Part shown: piece after piece, positions 1 through 8,048 of the stretch
How the letters are laid out: the number at the start of each line of letters is the position of its first letter
Position numbering within the stretch: position 1 is the stretch's first letter
DNA from: Deltaproteobacteria bacterium
Lineage (GTDB): Bacteria; Myxococcota_A; Polyangia; Haliangiales; Haliangiaceae
Assembly (NCBI GenBank): GCA_029565465.1
Contig: JAKQOD010000143.1
Location: 1-50,962, forward strand
Length of the DNA: 50,962 nt
Direction: 5' to 3'
Translations under genes and position numbers: made by a program
Notes under the pieces: generated by a model
Told to the model about the DNA's origin: nothing
Databases searched by the model: none
Seen by the model: only the letters and a program-made list of their open reading frames with translations

Positions 1-1
1 C

Positions 2-136
2 AAACACTGGATCGATCCGTATTCGTCGGCGTGGCTGCGGCGTAAAGGCACTGCGTGGCCAACCGGTCGCAGCTGGACGTTGTCCAACGACGCGGCTGCG
101 AAAGCCGAACGGTACTTGGCGCGGCGACAACGCTAG
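2..136 (+). CDS. C-terminal end of an unidentified protein (gene enters from left edge)
   Basis: Only the last 44 codons are present, read in frame from base 2 to a TAG at 134-136. The tail is rich in Trp, Arg and Ala (for example IDPYSSAWLRRKG) and ends in a basic helix-like stretch (AERYLARRQR). The composition looks like real coding sequence, and the reading ends just before the repetitive tract that follows. I do not recognise the family. The start and most of the protein lie outside the window. Confidence 0.5.
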   Translation, partial: KHWIDPYSSAWLRRKGTAWPTGRSWTLSNDAAAKAERYLARRQR

Positions 137-748
137 CGCCCGACGGTAGCGCGCAACGGTAGCGCGCAACGGCACGGAAGCACACCGCACGCTTGCGGCG
201 CCCTCCGGTGCGGCGCTGCCGAGCTGCTGCCGTGCTGGGCCGTGTTACTGCGGCGGTGCGGCGCTGCCGTCCTTGCGTTACTGCCGTGTTTGCGGCGCTG
301 CCGAGCTGTTGCCGTGCTGGGATCCTGCGTCCGTGTTACTACGGCGGTGCGGCGGTGCCGGCGCTGCTGTGCGTGCGTTACGCCGTGCTTGCCGTGCTCG
401 CCGTACGTCCCGTGCTTGTCGGCGGCGCTGCACTTCCGACCTACGCGGCCTTGGCCTGCCGTCGTGGTGACGCGCCGCCACGACAGCTCCACCGCTCCGA
501 CAGGCGGCGCAGCACAACTGGTTGTCCCGCAGCGCGCCCGCGGCTGCGCTGCCGACCGTAGTGCGCTCATCGAAGCGTCACCCCGCTTGGTTTAAAGCAT
601 CGGAGAGGCGCCCGTTCATCAACAGCACGAGCACGAGCACGGACGGGCACGGGCACGTTCGATTGGATCGCGTGATGCGGCGCAAACAGGGCAGCACGCC
701 CGTAAACAATCAGCTTGCCTTTTCACATGTTAGTGTATAAAAGACACC
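137..748. other. Gene-free repetitive GC-rich stretch
   Basis: No convincing gene lies here. Besides the duplication at 209-388 there is a short tandem of the word ACGGTAGCGCGCA around 140-175, and GAGCAC/GGGCAC hexamer-like repeats at about 620-656. Several reading frames stay open on both strands, but they translate to Arg/Ala/Cys-rich low-complexity sequence, as expected from skewed repeat DNA. Confidence 0.6.
209..388. repeat. GC-rich imperfect tandem duplication (~82-98 bp units)
   Basis: Two consecutive units start at 209 and 291 with the same opening (TGCGGCGCTGCCGAGCTG, with one following base changed). Both continue through a CCGTGCTGGG segment, a GTGTTACT-CGGCGGTGCGGCG segment and a TGCGTTAC segment. 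The second unit carries a short insertion after CCGTGCTGGG. Smaller echoes of the GCCGTGCT and GCGGCGCTGCC words continue to about 430. The tract appears non-coding. Confidence 0.6.
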
Positions 749-1225
749 ATGGAAAAATTTACATTCTTCTTCACCAAGAATTCCATCTTTTCCCAATGGC
801 ATCCATGTCACTTTGTCGTCGAGGGCACGGCATTTTGCTGCATGGAACAGTGCATGATGCATGGCAAAGCGTTGTTGTTTGGCGACACCGCGGTGGCAGC
901 GAAGATCCTCGCAACCCGTGATCCGAAACAACACAAAGCCTTGGGCCGCAAAGTCTCGCCATTCGACGACGTGATTTGGCGGGGCGCGCGTGAACGCATT
1001 GTGATGACGGGCAATCGTGCCAAGTTCACACAAAATCCAGATTTGCTGCAAGCGCTGCTTGCCACGCGGAAAACCACTCTCGTCGAAGCCAGCCCGTTCG
1101 ATCGCATCTGGGGCATTGGCCTGGGCGCCGACAACCCGAAAGCACATAACCGCGCAACATGGCGCGGTCAGAACTTACTGGGTGAAATTTTGACGAAGCT
1201 GCGCGACGAGCTCGCTGCGGCCTAG
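749..1225 (+). CDS. NADAR family protein (YbiA-like N-glycosidase fold)
   Basis: This 158-residue protein spans the whole NADAR family. Visible family blocks are the N-terminal SQWHPCHF segment (about residues 15-22), the EQCMMHGKA block with the conserved Glu at about 33, the GNRAKFTQN block at about 88-96, and VEASPFDRIWGIG at about 112-124. NADAR enzymes cleave N-glycosidic bonds. YbiA/RibX-type members act on early riboflavin-pathway intermediates, and other members act on ADP-ribose-type nucleotides or sit beside NAD-linked conflict systems. Here the gene stands alone, between repeat DNA and a convergent lipoprotein gene, so a metabolic clean-up role is the simplest reading. The ATG at 749 is preceded by an AAGACACC stretch, which is a weak ribosome site. 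Confidence 0.9.
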   Translation: MEKFTFFFTKNSIFSQWHPCHFVVEGTAFCCMEQCMMHGKALLFGDTAVAAKILATRDPKQHKALGRKVSPFDDVIWRGARERIVMTGNRAKFTQNPDLLQALLATRKTTLVEASPFDRIWGIGLGADNPKAHNRATWRGQNLLGEILTKLRDELAAA

Positions 1226-1230
1226 GCGAC

Positions 1231-2340
1231 TTAACGCACTGGCCGTGCGAAGTGGGCGTCGCCAGGAAATGGATCTGCGGTTTCGCGCGTATCAATTTCG
1301 GCGGCTGATGGTAGTGGATCGATATCGATGCCAAGTGCACGCAAGCCGCCGACGTCGTTGTAACGCAATTCAGCAATGGCGATGGGCCGGGTCGACGAAC
1401 GCACAAACTTGGTGAACTGCGTCGGTGAATAACGTGACTCGCCAAATTCGGTGCCGAGGCCGGGCCGATTGGTCGGTGGCGCCTTGGTGGTAGTGGTGAC
1501 CGCATCTTCTTCGTCGTAGCGTTCACGTTCGATGCGATCACGCGGCGGTGGTGGAGGTGATGGCATTACGGGGCGCATTGCGCCCGAGTCAGCAGCTGCG
1601 GCCGGCTCGGCGGCGGCAACGGCTTTGGCAGATTTTCCAGTGCTCGGCCGCCGACCTTCGCCCGAACGAATGCTGCCTTGCGCACCGCCGTAAGGGCCAG
1701 ATGGCACACTTGGCGCAATGTCGTCGGTCCAATTGTAGGGACGATCTTTATCGCCGTCGTAAGGATAGTCGGGCACCGGTGCAACTGGCACTGCTAACTG
1801 CTGCCCAGCTTCTTCTTCGAACAGGGCAACTGCAACCACACCGACGTTGCGAGCTTTGCCTTTTTTGCCGGCATACGAACCGTCGACCGACGAGAAGCGA
1901 AACGTTGCTACTTCCTCGGTCGATGTGCGAAAGCCTTCGACCCGCAATTCGCCATATGGCTGAATGATGTAACCGCGTTTTTGCAGATCGCCGTTTTCGC
2001 CATCAACCACGTCAAGACCGTCGACGGTGATCACGGCTTCAATACGGCGTGCGGTTGGGTTGGTGATGTGCACGGTGTAACGTTCACCGTTGTTGCCGAG
2101 CACGTAGTAACGATTGCCCTTGGCATACGTCGACAACGTGCTGCCATCTTCGCGAATGATTTGCACGTCATAAGGTGCGCGCAGTTTCTGAGGCGCAGCT
2201 GCAATCGCGATGCGCGGATCGGTCATGCGTGCCCGTGCGACTTGTTTTTGATCGGCATATGCCGACGAACATGCAGCCACCGAACCAACGATGGCGCCGG
2301 CCATCAACAGCGACGAAAGAGCAGCGCGGAAGGTCTTCAT
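1231..2340 (-). CDS. Secreted lipoprotein with N-terminal beta-sandwich-like domain and Pro/Ala-rich linker
   Basis: The 369-residue protein begins with a lipoprotein signal (lipobox VAAC, Cys24). Residues about 70-170 form a compact domain with the phrases YYVLGNNGERYTVHI, VDGLDVVDGENG, KRGYIIQPYGEL and GFRTSTEEVATFRF. I have seen this pattern in exported proteins of deltaproteobacteria, but it carries no function I can name. The middle is disordered-looking and rich in Pro, Ala and charged residues. The last 70 residues are again structured-looking (TQFTKFVRSSTRPIAIAEL). The stop lies 5 bases beyond the convergent NADAR stop. The gene is divergent from the amine-oxidase-like pair upstream. 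It is probably an envelope protein. Confidence 0.75.
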   Translation of the reverse strand: MKTFRAALSSLLMAGAIVGSVAACSSAYADQKQVARARMTDPRIAIAAAPQKLRAPYDVQIIREDGSTLSTYAKGNRYYVLGNNGERYTVHITNPTARRIEAVITVDGLDVVDGENGDLQKRGYIIQPYGELRVEGFRTSTEEVATFRFSSVDGSYAGKKGKARNVGVVAVALFEEEAGQQLAVPVAPVPDYPYDGDKDRPYNWTDDIAPSVPSGPYGGAQGSIRSGEGRRPSTGKSAKAVAAAEPAAAADSGAMRPVMPSPPPPPRDRIERERYDEEDAVTTTTKAPPTNRPGLGTEFGESRYSPTQFTKFVRSSTRPIAIAELRYNDVGGLRALGIDIDPLPSAAEIDTRETADPFPGDAHFARPVR

Positions 2341-2498
2341 GTTGAGTAGTAACGAGCCACGGCGGCGTAGGATCTATCAATTGCCTTGGCGTATGTATAT
2401 TTGCGTTTGCACCGGCCGCTGAGTCCAGTAATTTCAGCAACTTGGAGAATATCGGCGATGGATCTTTAGCCGTGGCCAGCGCCATGTATATTGAGCGC

Positions 2499-3182
2499 AT
2501 GCCGCCCGCCAAAAAGCCCAAAGCCGCCTCGGCTGCCAAAAAAGCCAAGCCGGCCGCCGCAAAAACGGCCGCTCGGACAAAACGTACGATCGGCGCACCC
2601 AGTGCCAAGGTCAGCAAGCCAACCGTAGCACCGCCCGAGCCTGCGCAGACGGCCTACCCTGAGTTGTTTGCACCACTTACCGCCGGTGAGAGTGCCGACG
2701 CGTTGCGTACACTCACCGAAGATCGCCGGGTTGCGACCATGGCGAAAGTTGGCCGTTATCGCGTGATCTGCACCGAGCCGTTAGTCGTCAAGCCACCACA
2801 TTGGATGGCGGGTCATCGCTTGGCGCGCGTTGTGGTGTACGACTATGCTGCCGATCGCTGCATTGATGCGTGCGTGGATCTCGAAGCCGGCATCGTTGCG
2901 CATCTCGACATCAATCGCTCACAACCAATGTTGTCGCGCGAAGAAGAAGCGCTAGCGATCGCCGTAGCAACCGCCGACGAACAAGTGCGCGGCACCCTCA
3001 ATCTCGGCGAACAACCACAGCTGGCCACCCACTACTGGGGCAAAGACAGCAACGACATCGCCTATACACGCCGCTCGGCCGCCGTCATGTTTGGCCGCCC
3101 AGGCGAACATCCAACCGTCGTGGTCGTCGTCGATTTGCTGGACAATCAAGTCACCAACATCGTGCCGGCAGCGAGCTGGTAA
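2499..3182 (+). CDS. Copper amine oxidase N2/N3-domain-like protein
   Basis: I start the 227-residue protein at the ATG at 2499 (MPPAKKP), because upstream in-frame codons offer only a TTG (2442) or an ATG (2484) without a better ribosome site. The first 45 residues are a Lys/Ala/Pro-rich tail. After that the pattern recalls the cystatin-like N2 and N3 domains of copper amine oxidases. There is an opening YPELFAPLTAGES (compare the family's HPLDPLT), then RVICTEPLVVKPP, a strand pair with VVVYDY and CVDLEAGIV, and SQPMLSREEE, which matches the family's QP..(T)xEE signature. Its stop TAA overlaps the ATG of the next gene (TAATG), which encodes the matching catalytic-domain-like part. The two proteins probably work as a complex. 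The similarity is read by eye only. Confidence 0.55.
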   Translation: MPPAKKPKAASAAKKAKPAAAKTAARTKRTIGAPSAKVSKPTVAPPEPAQTAYPELFAPLTAGESADALRTLTEDRRVATMAKVGRYRVICTEPLVVKPPHWMAGHRLARVVVYDYAADRCIDACVDLEAGIVAHLDINRSQPMLSREEEALAIAVATADEQVRGTLNLGEQPQLATHYWGKDSNDIAYTRRSAAVMFGRPGEHPTVVVVVDLLDNQVTNIVPAASW

Positions 3183-4006
3183 TGAGCATCATCATGAACA
3201 ACGTAATTACCGAAGCCAACTGGAAGTTTCATTGGCGCGTCACCGAATCGGCTGGCGTGATGGTGTACCTCGCGGACTACCGCGGCAAGCGCGTGCTGTG
3301 GGAAGGCTCGTTGCCGTACGTCACAGTCGATCACCAGCATGAAGCGCTCGATGATGCACCAACCGACGATGCGTTGCTGTTGGAAAATCACGGCCCATGG
3401 TGGGTGCCATTAGGCCATCGCAACCTCGTCGGCAGCGTGCGCATCGAGCGGTTTCGCGGCGGCATTGAGCTGTCAGCCGACTTCGCAGCAGGGCCATACC
3501 ACTACACGCAATTCTGGCGTTTCCACGACGACGGTCGCATGTGCCCATGGTTGCAAATCCATGGCGCTGGCCTGCACGATCAACACACCTACCATCCACA
3601 TTGGCGGTTTGACTTCGACATCGACGGTGCGCGCAACGATGCATTCGAACGGTTCGAAGATGGCCGGTGGTTGCGGGTTGAAACCGAAGGCTGGTTTCCG
3701 TACGGCGGCGAAGCCGATGAACATGGCAACGTCTGGCGCCAAGTCGATTTCGGCACCGGCGCGTGCGTGAACTTGCGCCCGCACATTTGGGATGACGCCG
3801 AAGTTTTTGCCATTCGCTACCACGATGGCGAATGGGGTCCGTTCTCGCCACGCAGCAGCGCTGGTGCGCAAACCTACCCTGCGGCGTATGTTGGTGACGA
3901 AAAGCTCGACGGTGATGACGTGACGCTCTGGTACGTCGCCCACGTCCACTACGACCAAAGCTTTCCGTATACAGCCGGGCCGTGGATCAAAGTTGAAGGC
4001 TTGTAG
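3182..4006 (+). CDS. Shortened copper amine oxidase catalytic-domain-like protein
   Basis: The 274-residue protein tracks the C-terminal beta-sandwich of copper/TPQ amine oxidases in order. RVLWEGSLPYVTV (38-49) matches the RLSLSEM block. LLLENHGPWWVPLGH (65-79) matches HEEDWGILxKH. GPYHYTQFWRFHDDG (104-118) matches the TPQ block xGNYxYxFxWxFxxDG. YHPHWRFDFDIDGARND (137-153) matches NHQHxFxxRxDxxIDGxxN, giving His138 and His140 as likely metal ligands. LWYVAHVHYDQSFPY (249-263) matches the third-ligand block. The segment that would carry the catalytic Asp is missing, and the Asn before the cofactor Tyr is Pro105, so topaquinone formation is doubtful. The usual catalytic domain is about 400 residues. 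It is translationally coupled to the N2/N3-like gene. It is either a diverged metalloprotein or a non-catalytic relative. Confidence 0.6.
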   Translation: MSIIMNNVITEANWKFHWRVTESAGVMVYLADYRGKRVLWEGSLPYVTVDHQHEALDDAPTDDALLLENHGPWWVPLGHRNLVGSVRIERFRGGIELSADFAAGPYHYTQFWRFHDDGRMCPWLQIHGAGLHDQHTYHPHWRFDFDIDGARNDAFERFEDGRWLRVETEGWFPYGGEADEHGNVWRQVDFGTGACVNLRPHIWDDAEVFAIRYHDGEWGPFSPRSSAGAQTYPAAYVGDEKLDGDDVTLWYVAHVHYDQSFPYTAGPWIKVEGL

Positions 4007-4053
4007 CGAGCTTGAAAATTGTTAACGCTACGATTCGGTGATACGCCCTCGCT

Positions 4054-4473
4054 ATGGCCAACCATGACAAGAGCGTCAAACAGACGATCGCCCCGTATCT
4101 CAAAAAGCGCGTAACCGCTGCACTCGACGGTGACTTGTTCGATCACGAGCCAGCAACGTTTCGGTTTCGCTTTCTTGATTCGAAAAAGCTCAAAGAAGAG
4201 CTCGTCGATAACTACTATGACGAGCTGTGCAGCATGGGCTGTCTCGATGAAACCGATGGCGATTGGATCAACGATGATCTGGTGCCAGTGGCCGCCGTCA
4301 GTACCGTTTCCGACGACGAAGACGAAGATGACGACGAACTCTATGAATTCGCGTGGGTCTTCCTCAATTTTGCAGCCGCCAATCCGCCCGGCGTAATCAT
4401 TACGACCAGCGACGATTGGGGCACAACGCGAACCGTGGCCAACCTTGCCGCGCTGAAACTTTCGATTGCATAA
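4054..4473 (+). CDS. Acidic protein of unknown function
   Basis: The 139-residue soluble protein has no signal peptide. Its N-terminal part is basic and helix-like (QTIAPYLKKRVTAAL), followed by FRFRFLDSKKLKEELVDNYYDELC. A strongly acidic run (DDEDEDDDE, about residues 89-97) links this to a C-terminal hydrophobic strand region (WVFLNFAAANPPGVIITTSDDWG). The codon pattern resembles its neighbours. It lies 47 bases after the amine-oxidase-like gene on the same strand and may share its transcript. I recognise no family. Confidence 0.6.
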   Translation: MANHDKSVKQTIAPYLKKRVTAALDGDLFDHEPATFRFRFLDSKKLKEELVDNYYDELCSMGCLDETDGDWINDDLVPVAAVSTVSDDEDEDDDELYEFAWVFLNFAAANPPGVIITTSDDWGTTRTVANLAALKLSIA

Positions 4474-4532
4474 CGGTTACGAATAGTTCGTAGCGGCTTG
4501 ACGTGTGGGGGCAGCAGCAGCGACGCTGTTCC

Positions 4533-5153
4533 ATGAAGAATTTTTGCTTTGCGCTCGCAGCACTGCTCGCCGCAACCGCAAGTTGTACCAAACCCACGCC
4601 TGCGCCTGCGGCCCCCAGCTCGACCACAGTTGCCGCCACTGCGGTCGATGCCGCGCCAACTGTAGTGGCGCCAGACGCCGCCGAAATGGATCCTGATGAT
4701 CCCGAGAACCCGCGGGTCAAAGCCGCCAATGCGTTGCTTGAAACTGAAGCATTCGGCACGTTGAAACCCGGCATAAGCAGCAAGGATGTGGTTGCGCTGC
4801 TTGGTCAGCCGTCGAGCAAAGGCAAGGCCGAAGGTGAAGGTGCAACTGGCGATTTTGTTGCGGAATGGGTATGGAAAAAAGCCGGCGTCACCATCTTCTT
4901 CGCCAGCGGCACCGCAAAGGGCCCCTGGGTTGCGCGGAATGTGAGCCTGGCTGCACCTGCGACGCTCAAAACGCACAAGGGCATCGGTATTGGCAGCACG
5001 TTGGCCGACGTCGACAAAGCCTACGCCGCTGGCCACATGCTCCCGGCCGACGGCGAAGAATCGTACACGGTCGGCACGCACTACGACGGCATGGTGTTTG
5101 AGTTCAAAGACGGCAAAGTTTCGAGCATTTACTGGGGCATGCTCGCCTTTTAG
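4533..5153 (+). CDS. Lipoprotein with two BamE/SmpA-like repeats
   Basis: The 206-residue protein starts at the ATG at 4533 (MKNFCFALAALLAATASC), with lipobox Cys18 followed by a Pro/Ala/Thr linker. The folded part (about 60-206) contains LKPGISSKDVVALLGQPSSK and later GIGIGSTLADVDKAY. Each resembles the short helix entry of the BamE/SmpA fold, where a G(x)xxxxVxxxLGxP pattern precedes beta strands (WVWKKAGVTIFF, YDGMVFEFKDGKVSSIYWG). It is likely a periplasmic or outer-membrane-anchored protein. It converges with the small gene at 5160. Confidence 0.7.
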   Translation: MKNFCFALAALLAATASCTKPTPAPAAPSSTTVAATAVDAAPTVVAPDAAEMDPDDPENPRVKAANALLETEAFGTLKPGISSKDVVALLGQPSSKGKAEGEGATGDFVAEWVWKKAGVTIFFASGTAKGPWVARNVSLAAPATLKTHKGIGIGSTLADVDKAYAAGHMLPADGEESYTVGTHYDGMVFEFKDGKVSSIYWGMLAF

Positions 5154-5159
5154 CGTGCG

Positions 5160-5384
5160 TCACCCACGATTGCGGGGATGCTGCTTAGCTAGCCGCTCGT
5201 TGCCGCGTTTGTAATTGCCAGTAACACGCGCCATCAGTTGCTGCGCATCATCACCGTCGGCAATAGCATCGAGAAATTCAACGGCATCGTCGCCACGCAA
5301 CGTGCTAGCGAGCGCACCGCGATGCGTGATCTGCACAGCGCCGTCTTTGAGTTTGCGATAGCTAAAGCCAAGGTCTTCAGACAT
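5160..5384 (-). CDS. Small conserved protein of unknown function
   Basis: The 74-residue protein has a beta-beta-alpha-like beginning (FSYRKLKDGAVQITHRGALASTLRG), an acidic helix (DAVEFLDAIADGDDAQQLMAR) and a basic tail rich in Lys and Arg. The end (NYKRGNERLAKQHPRNRG) resembles nucleic-acid-binding tails, but this is inference. It begins 23 bases after the SEC-C gene and is probably cotranscribed with it. Confidence 0.6.
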   Translation of the reverse strand: MSEDLGFSYRKLKDGAVQITHRGALASTLRGDDAVEFLDAIADGDDAQQLMARVTGNYKRGNERLAKQHPRNRG

Positions 5385-5407
5385 AGGCCCTCAGACCACG
5401 GCAGTGC

Positions 5408-6025
5408 TTACACCGCGCCGTGGCACTTCTTGTATTTTTTGCCCGAGCCGCAGTTGCATGGATCGTTACGGCCGATGGTTTCACCGACGACGATCGTGCC
5501 TTGGCGTTCGCCTGGCCGGCGGCCGCTGACGGCTGCGTCGAAAGCTTCGATGACAACTTGGGTTGGCTTGACGATGATCGTGCAGGTTTCGACCGTCATC
5601 GCTGCTTCTTTGACGTCTTCGGTGAGCAGTTCTTGCAACTTGGCACTGATGGCAGGTTGCGATTTGGCCACTGCTGGCACAATACGATCTTGTGGTGCGA
5701 GCTCGGCAAAACCAGCCGTCGCTGCAATCGACGCGTTCACGTCGGCTTCCGCCGCGGTGAGGTTTTCCATCGTGATGCGCGGCAGGGTTTCGCCGTTGCG
5801 CGAACGATCGAACATCGCCCAAATCAACGTTGCGTAAAACACCGCCGCTTCGCCGGTTGCGTCGCCGTGTTCACCACGCACGCCTGCCGCATATTGCAGC
5901 AACACTGGTTGTTCTTTTTGCAGGCGCATCGCCAGCTTGTTCATTGCTTTGCGGTCACCGCGTTGATCCAAACGAGTGAAAGCAGCAATGGTTTTTTCGA
6001 CGTGGTCAGAGGATACAGCAGTCAT
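5408..6025 (-). CDS. SEC-C zinc-binding motif protein
   Basis: The 205-residue protein ends with a classical SEC-C motif ([19 protein letters not shown]), the Zn-binding tail also found on SecA and many stand-alone bacterial proteins. The rest is mainly helical and does not resemble SecA. I chose the ATG at 6025 ([11 protein letters not shown]), because the upstream extension to 6061 is basic and not family-like. In SecA the motif contacts SecB and the ribosome. A role in protein quality control or ribosome contact is possible but not shown here. It leads a two-gene unit with the small gene at 5160. Confidence 0.8.
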   Translation of the reverse strand: MTAVSSDHVEKTIAAFTRLDQRGDRKAMNKLAMRLQKEQPVLLQYAAGVRGEHGDATGEAAVFYATLIWAMFDRSRNGETLPRITMENLTAAEADVNASIAATAGFAELAPQDRIVPAVAKSQPAISAKLQELLTEDVKEAAMTVETCTIIVKPTQVVIEAFDAAVSGRRPGERQGTIVVGETIGRNDPCNCGSGKKYKKCHGAV

Positions 6026-6094
6026 GGGCCAGCATTGTCGCCCACGCGCCGCCAAGGTCAAGCGCCCACGGCGGCTTTGCTGGCGCTACCGCAC

Positions 6095-6997
6095 CTACAG
6101 TGACTCGGAACCAAGCAGGCGATCGTTTTCCAATTCAAGCTCGGTCAACGTGCTGCAATAGACCGACATGGAATAGATCGAACCGAGCCAATAGCGAGCG
6201 TCGTTATTGTTGAAATGGCGATTGCTATTGAGCAACACCAGCTTGTAGGCCGCCCATGACGAGAAGTTGCCCGTCAGTGAGACTGACTCAGTTTTGCGAG
6301 CGGTGCCCGTGAACACGTCGGCGACTAGTTTGCCACCGCCATAGCGCATCACAAACAACTGCTTCTGCGTGGCGTCAACCGCCGTCGCGATGTCCACTTC
6401 TTGACCGCTAGTCGTCGAGGCCGTGGTCCGCAAGAAGCTTGCCGTAGCATCTTGAAACGTAGTGCCAACCTGCGCATTGCGGAGGCCAAGATCGGCGGTG
6501 CTGCCTATCGAAAACAGCCGCCCGTACGATGCCGAGCCCGGCCTTTGTTTCGCCCATATCTCAATGGAGAACTCGCCGTTGGTGCAAGCATTGGCAATTT
6601 TCGCGGCGGCGTCGCTGTTGGCAACATCCACGAGCACATTGGGCGTCGTCGTCGTCAGCGCCATGCCATCGACTGTCGGCAGCACGCTGTCGACGGGCAG
6701 CGGGCCAACTCTGAGATTGGCCGGCGTGCCCACGCCCGAAACGTCGGCGATGGTGTCGCCTGCGCCGAGCTCATTAAAATCGTAACGCAACACCAAGCCG
6801 CGCCTGGTTCGTTGCGGCGGCGGCGGTGCGTCGATGGGCGTTACTTCGGGTGCGTCAATCGGGCGTGCATCCGCGGTCCGCGCGTCGACGCCGTTGGCCG
6901 CATCACGCGTAACTGCATCGTTGCCACCGCTGCTGCTAGGGAAGCTACACCCTGCAACTGCGGCCAACCCGCTCAAGGCTAACCCGTGGCGCCACAT
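6095..6997 (-). CDS. LamG/concanavalin-A-like domain lipoprotein
   Basis: The 300-residue lipoprotein (lipobox VAGC, Cys17) has a linker of Asp/Ala/Pro-rich repeats (about 20-60). The jelly-roll domain that follows reads VLRYDFNELGAGDTIADVSG, EFSIEIWAKQRPG, YGRLFSIGST, then a strand with WAAYKLVLLNSN and a closing YWLGSIYSMSVYCSTLTELEL. This is the order of a LamG-like carbohydrate- or surface-binding fold. The start is the ATG at 6997, two bases after the korB stop, so it is coupled to the kor operon although it has no obvious link to its metabolism. It is probably displayed on the outer membrane. Confidence 0.8.
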   Translation of the reverse strand: MWRHGLALSGLAAVAGCSFPSSSGGNDAVTRDAANGVDARTADARPIDAPEVTPIDAPPPPQRTRRGLVLRYDFNELGAGDTIADVSGVGTPANLRVGPLPVDSVLPTVDGMALTTTTPNVLVDVANSDAAAKIANACTNGEFSIEIWAKQRPGSASYGRLFSIGSTADLGLRNAQVGTTFQDATASFLRTTASTTSGQEVDIATAVDATQKQLFVMRYGGGKLVADVFTGTARKTESVSLTGNFSSWAAYKLVLLNSNRHFNNNDARYWLGSIYSMSVYCSTLTELELENDRLLGSESL

Positions 6998-6999
6998 GA

Positions 7000-8034
7000 T
7001 TAGTGCTTCACGCCTTCGGTGCCAACTTCCCACACCATGCCGGCAAGCATCAGCTTTTGCAGATTGCCTGGGCCTTGTTTGGCGCGCGCTTCTTCGATCT
7101 GCGCGATCGCCAATTCATTGTAGGTAGTTTTTTCTTCGCGATGAATGATGCCCATCGGCATTGGGAAATCAGGCTGCACCAACTGCGCTAACAGATGGCC
7201 ATACACTGGCGAGCCGTGTTCGCGATGCACCACCAAGCCGCTCAGCGGCGTTTGGCCTGGGCCATCGCCAACGTCGACGATTTCCGGTTCCATGTTGGCA
7301 TTCATGCGAATGCCTTTGCTGCCGCCCGCAAAGGTCAGCGGTTGGCCGTCGACGAGAATGATCTGCATGTTAGCAGCGTTGTCTTTGACCTTGTCCCACA
7401 CGCCGTCGTTGAAGACTGGGCAGTTTTGTAGGATCTCGATGAACACTGCGCCTTTGTGTTTGTGCGCTTTTTCCAAGATCGCAGCAAAGCCTTTGGCGTC
7501 GGTGTCAGTGGTGCGCGCCACAAACGTCGCGCCTGCGCCAAGCGCCAACGAAATCGGATTGATCGGGTGATCGACCGAGCCAGTTGGCGTCGACGCGGCA
7601 CGGGTGCCCAGCGCCGAGGTCGGCGAGTATTGGCCTTTGGTGAGGCCGTAGATTTGATTGTTGAACAACATGATCTTCAGATCCATGTTGCGGCGCAGCG
7701 CGTGCAGCATGTGATTGCCGCCGATCGACAAGCCGTCGCCGTCGCCGGTAATCACCCACACGTCGAGCTCAGGGCGGGTCATCTTGAGGCCCGACGCAAT
7801 CGCAGGCGCGCGGCCGTGGATGGTGTGAAAGCCGTAGGTGTTCATGTAGTACGGAAACCGGCTCGAACAGCCGATGCCCGAAATGAACACGGTCTTTTCG
7901 CGCGTCACGCCAAGGTTGGCGAGGCTGCGTTGCACAACCGCCAAAATTGCGTAGTCGCCGCAGCCTGGGCACCAGCGCACGTCTTGGTCAGTTTCGAAAT
8001 CTTTTTTGGAAAGCTTAACGAGTTTTTCGCTCAT
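7000..8034 (-). CDS. korB: 2-oxoacid:ferredoxin oxidoreductase, beta subunit
   Basis: The 344-residue subunit binds thiamine diphosphate and the catalytic Fe-S cluster. WCPGCGD (residues 21-27) and IGCSSRF (about 54-60) supply cluster cysteines. GDGDGLSIGGNH (97-108) with NNQIYGLTKGQ (125-135) forms the TPP-Mg site. Together with KorA it decarboxylates 2-oxoglutarate (or a related 2-oxoacid) to the acyl-CoA, reducing ferredoxin in the cytoplasm. The closest match by pattern is the two-subunit KorAB/OforAB type. It starts 14 bases after korA and overlaps no other gene. Confidence 0.93.
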   Translation of the reverse strand: MSEKLVKLSKKDFETDQDVRWCPGCGDYAILAVVQRSLANLGVTREKTVFISGIGCSSRFPYYMNTYGFHTIHGRAPAIASGLKMTRPELDVWVITGDGDGLSIGGNHMLHALRRNMDLKIMLFNNQIYGLTKGQYSPTSALGTRAASTPTGSVDHPINPISLALGAGATFVARTTDTDAKGFAAILEKAHKHKGAVFIEILQNCPVFNDGVWDKVKDNAANMQIILVDGQPLTFAGGSKGIRMNANMEPEIVDVGDGPGQTPLSGLVVHREHGSPVYGHLLAQLVQPDFPMPMGIIHREEKTTYNELAIAQIEEARAKQGPGNLQKLMLAGMVWEVGTEGVKH

Positions 8035-8048
8035 GGTATTTTCTCGAA

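Noticed and set aside
137..600. Open frames over 100 codons on both strands
   Set aside because: They overlap each other, translate to Arg/Ala/Cys-rich low-complexity sequence and follow from the GC-rich repeats.
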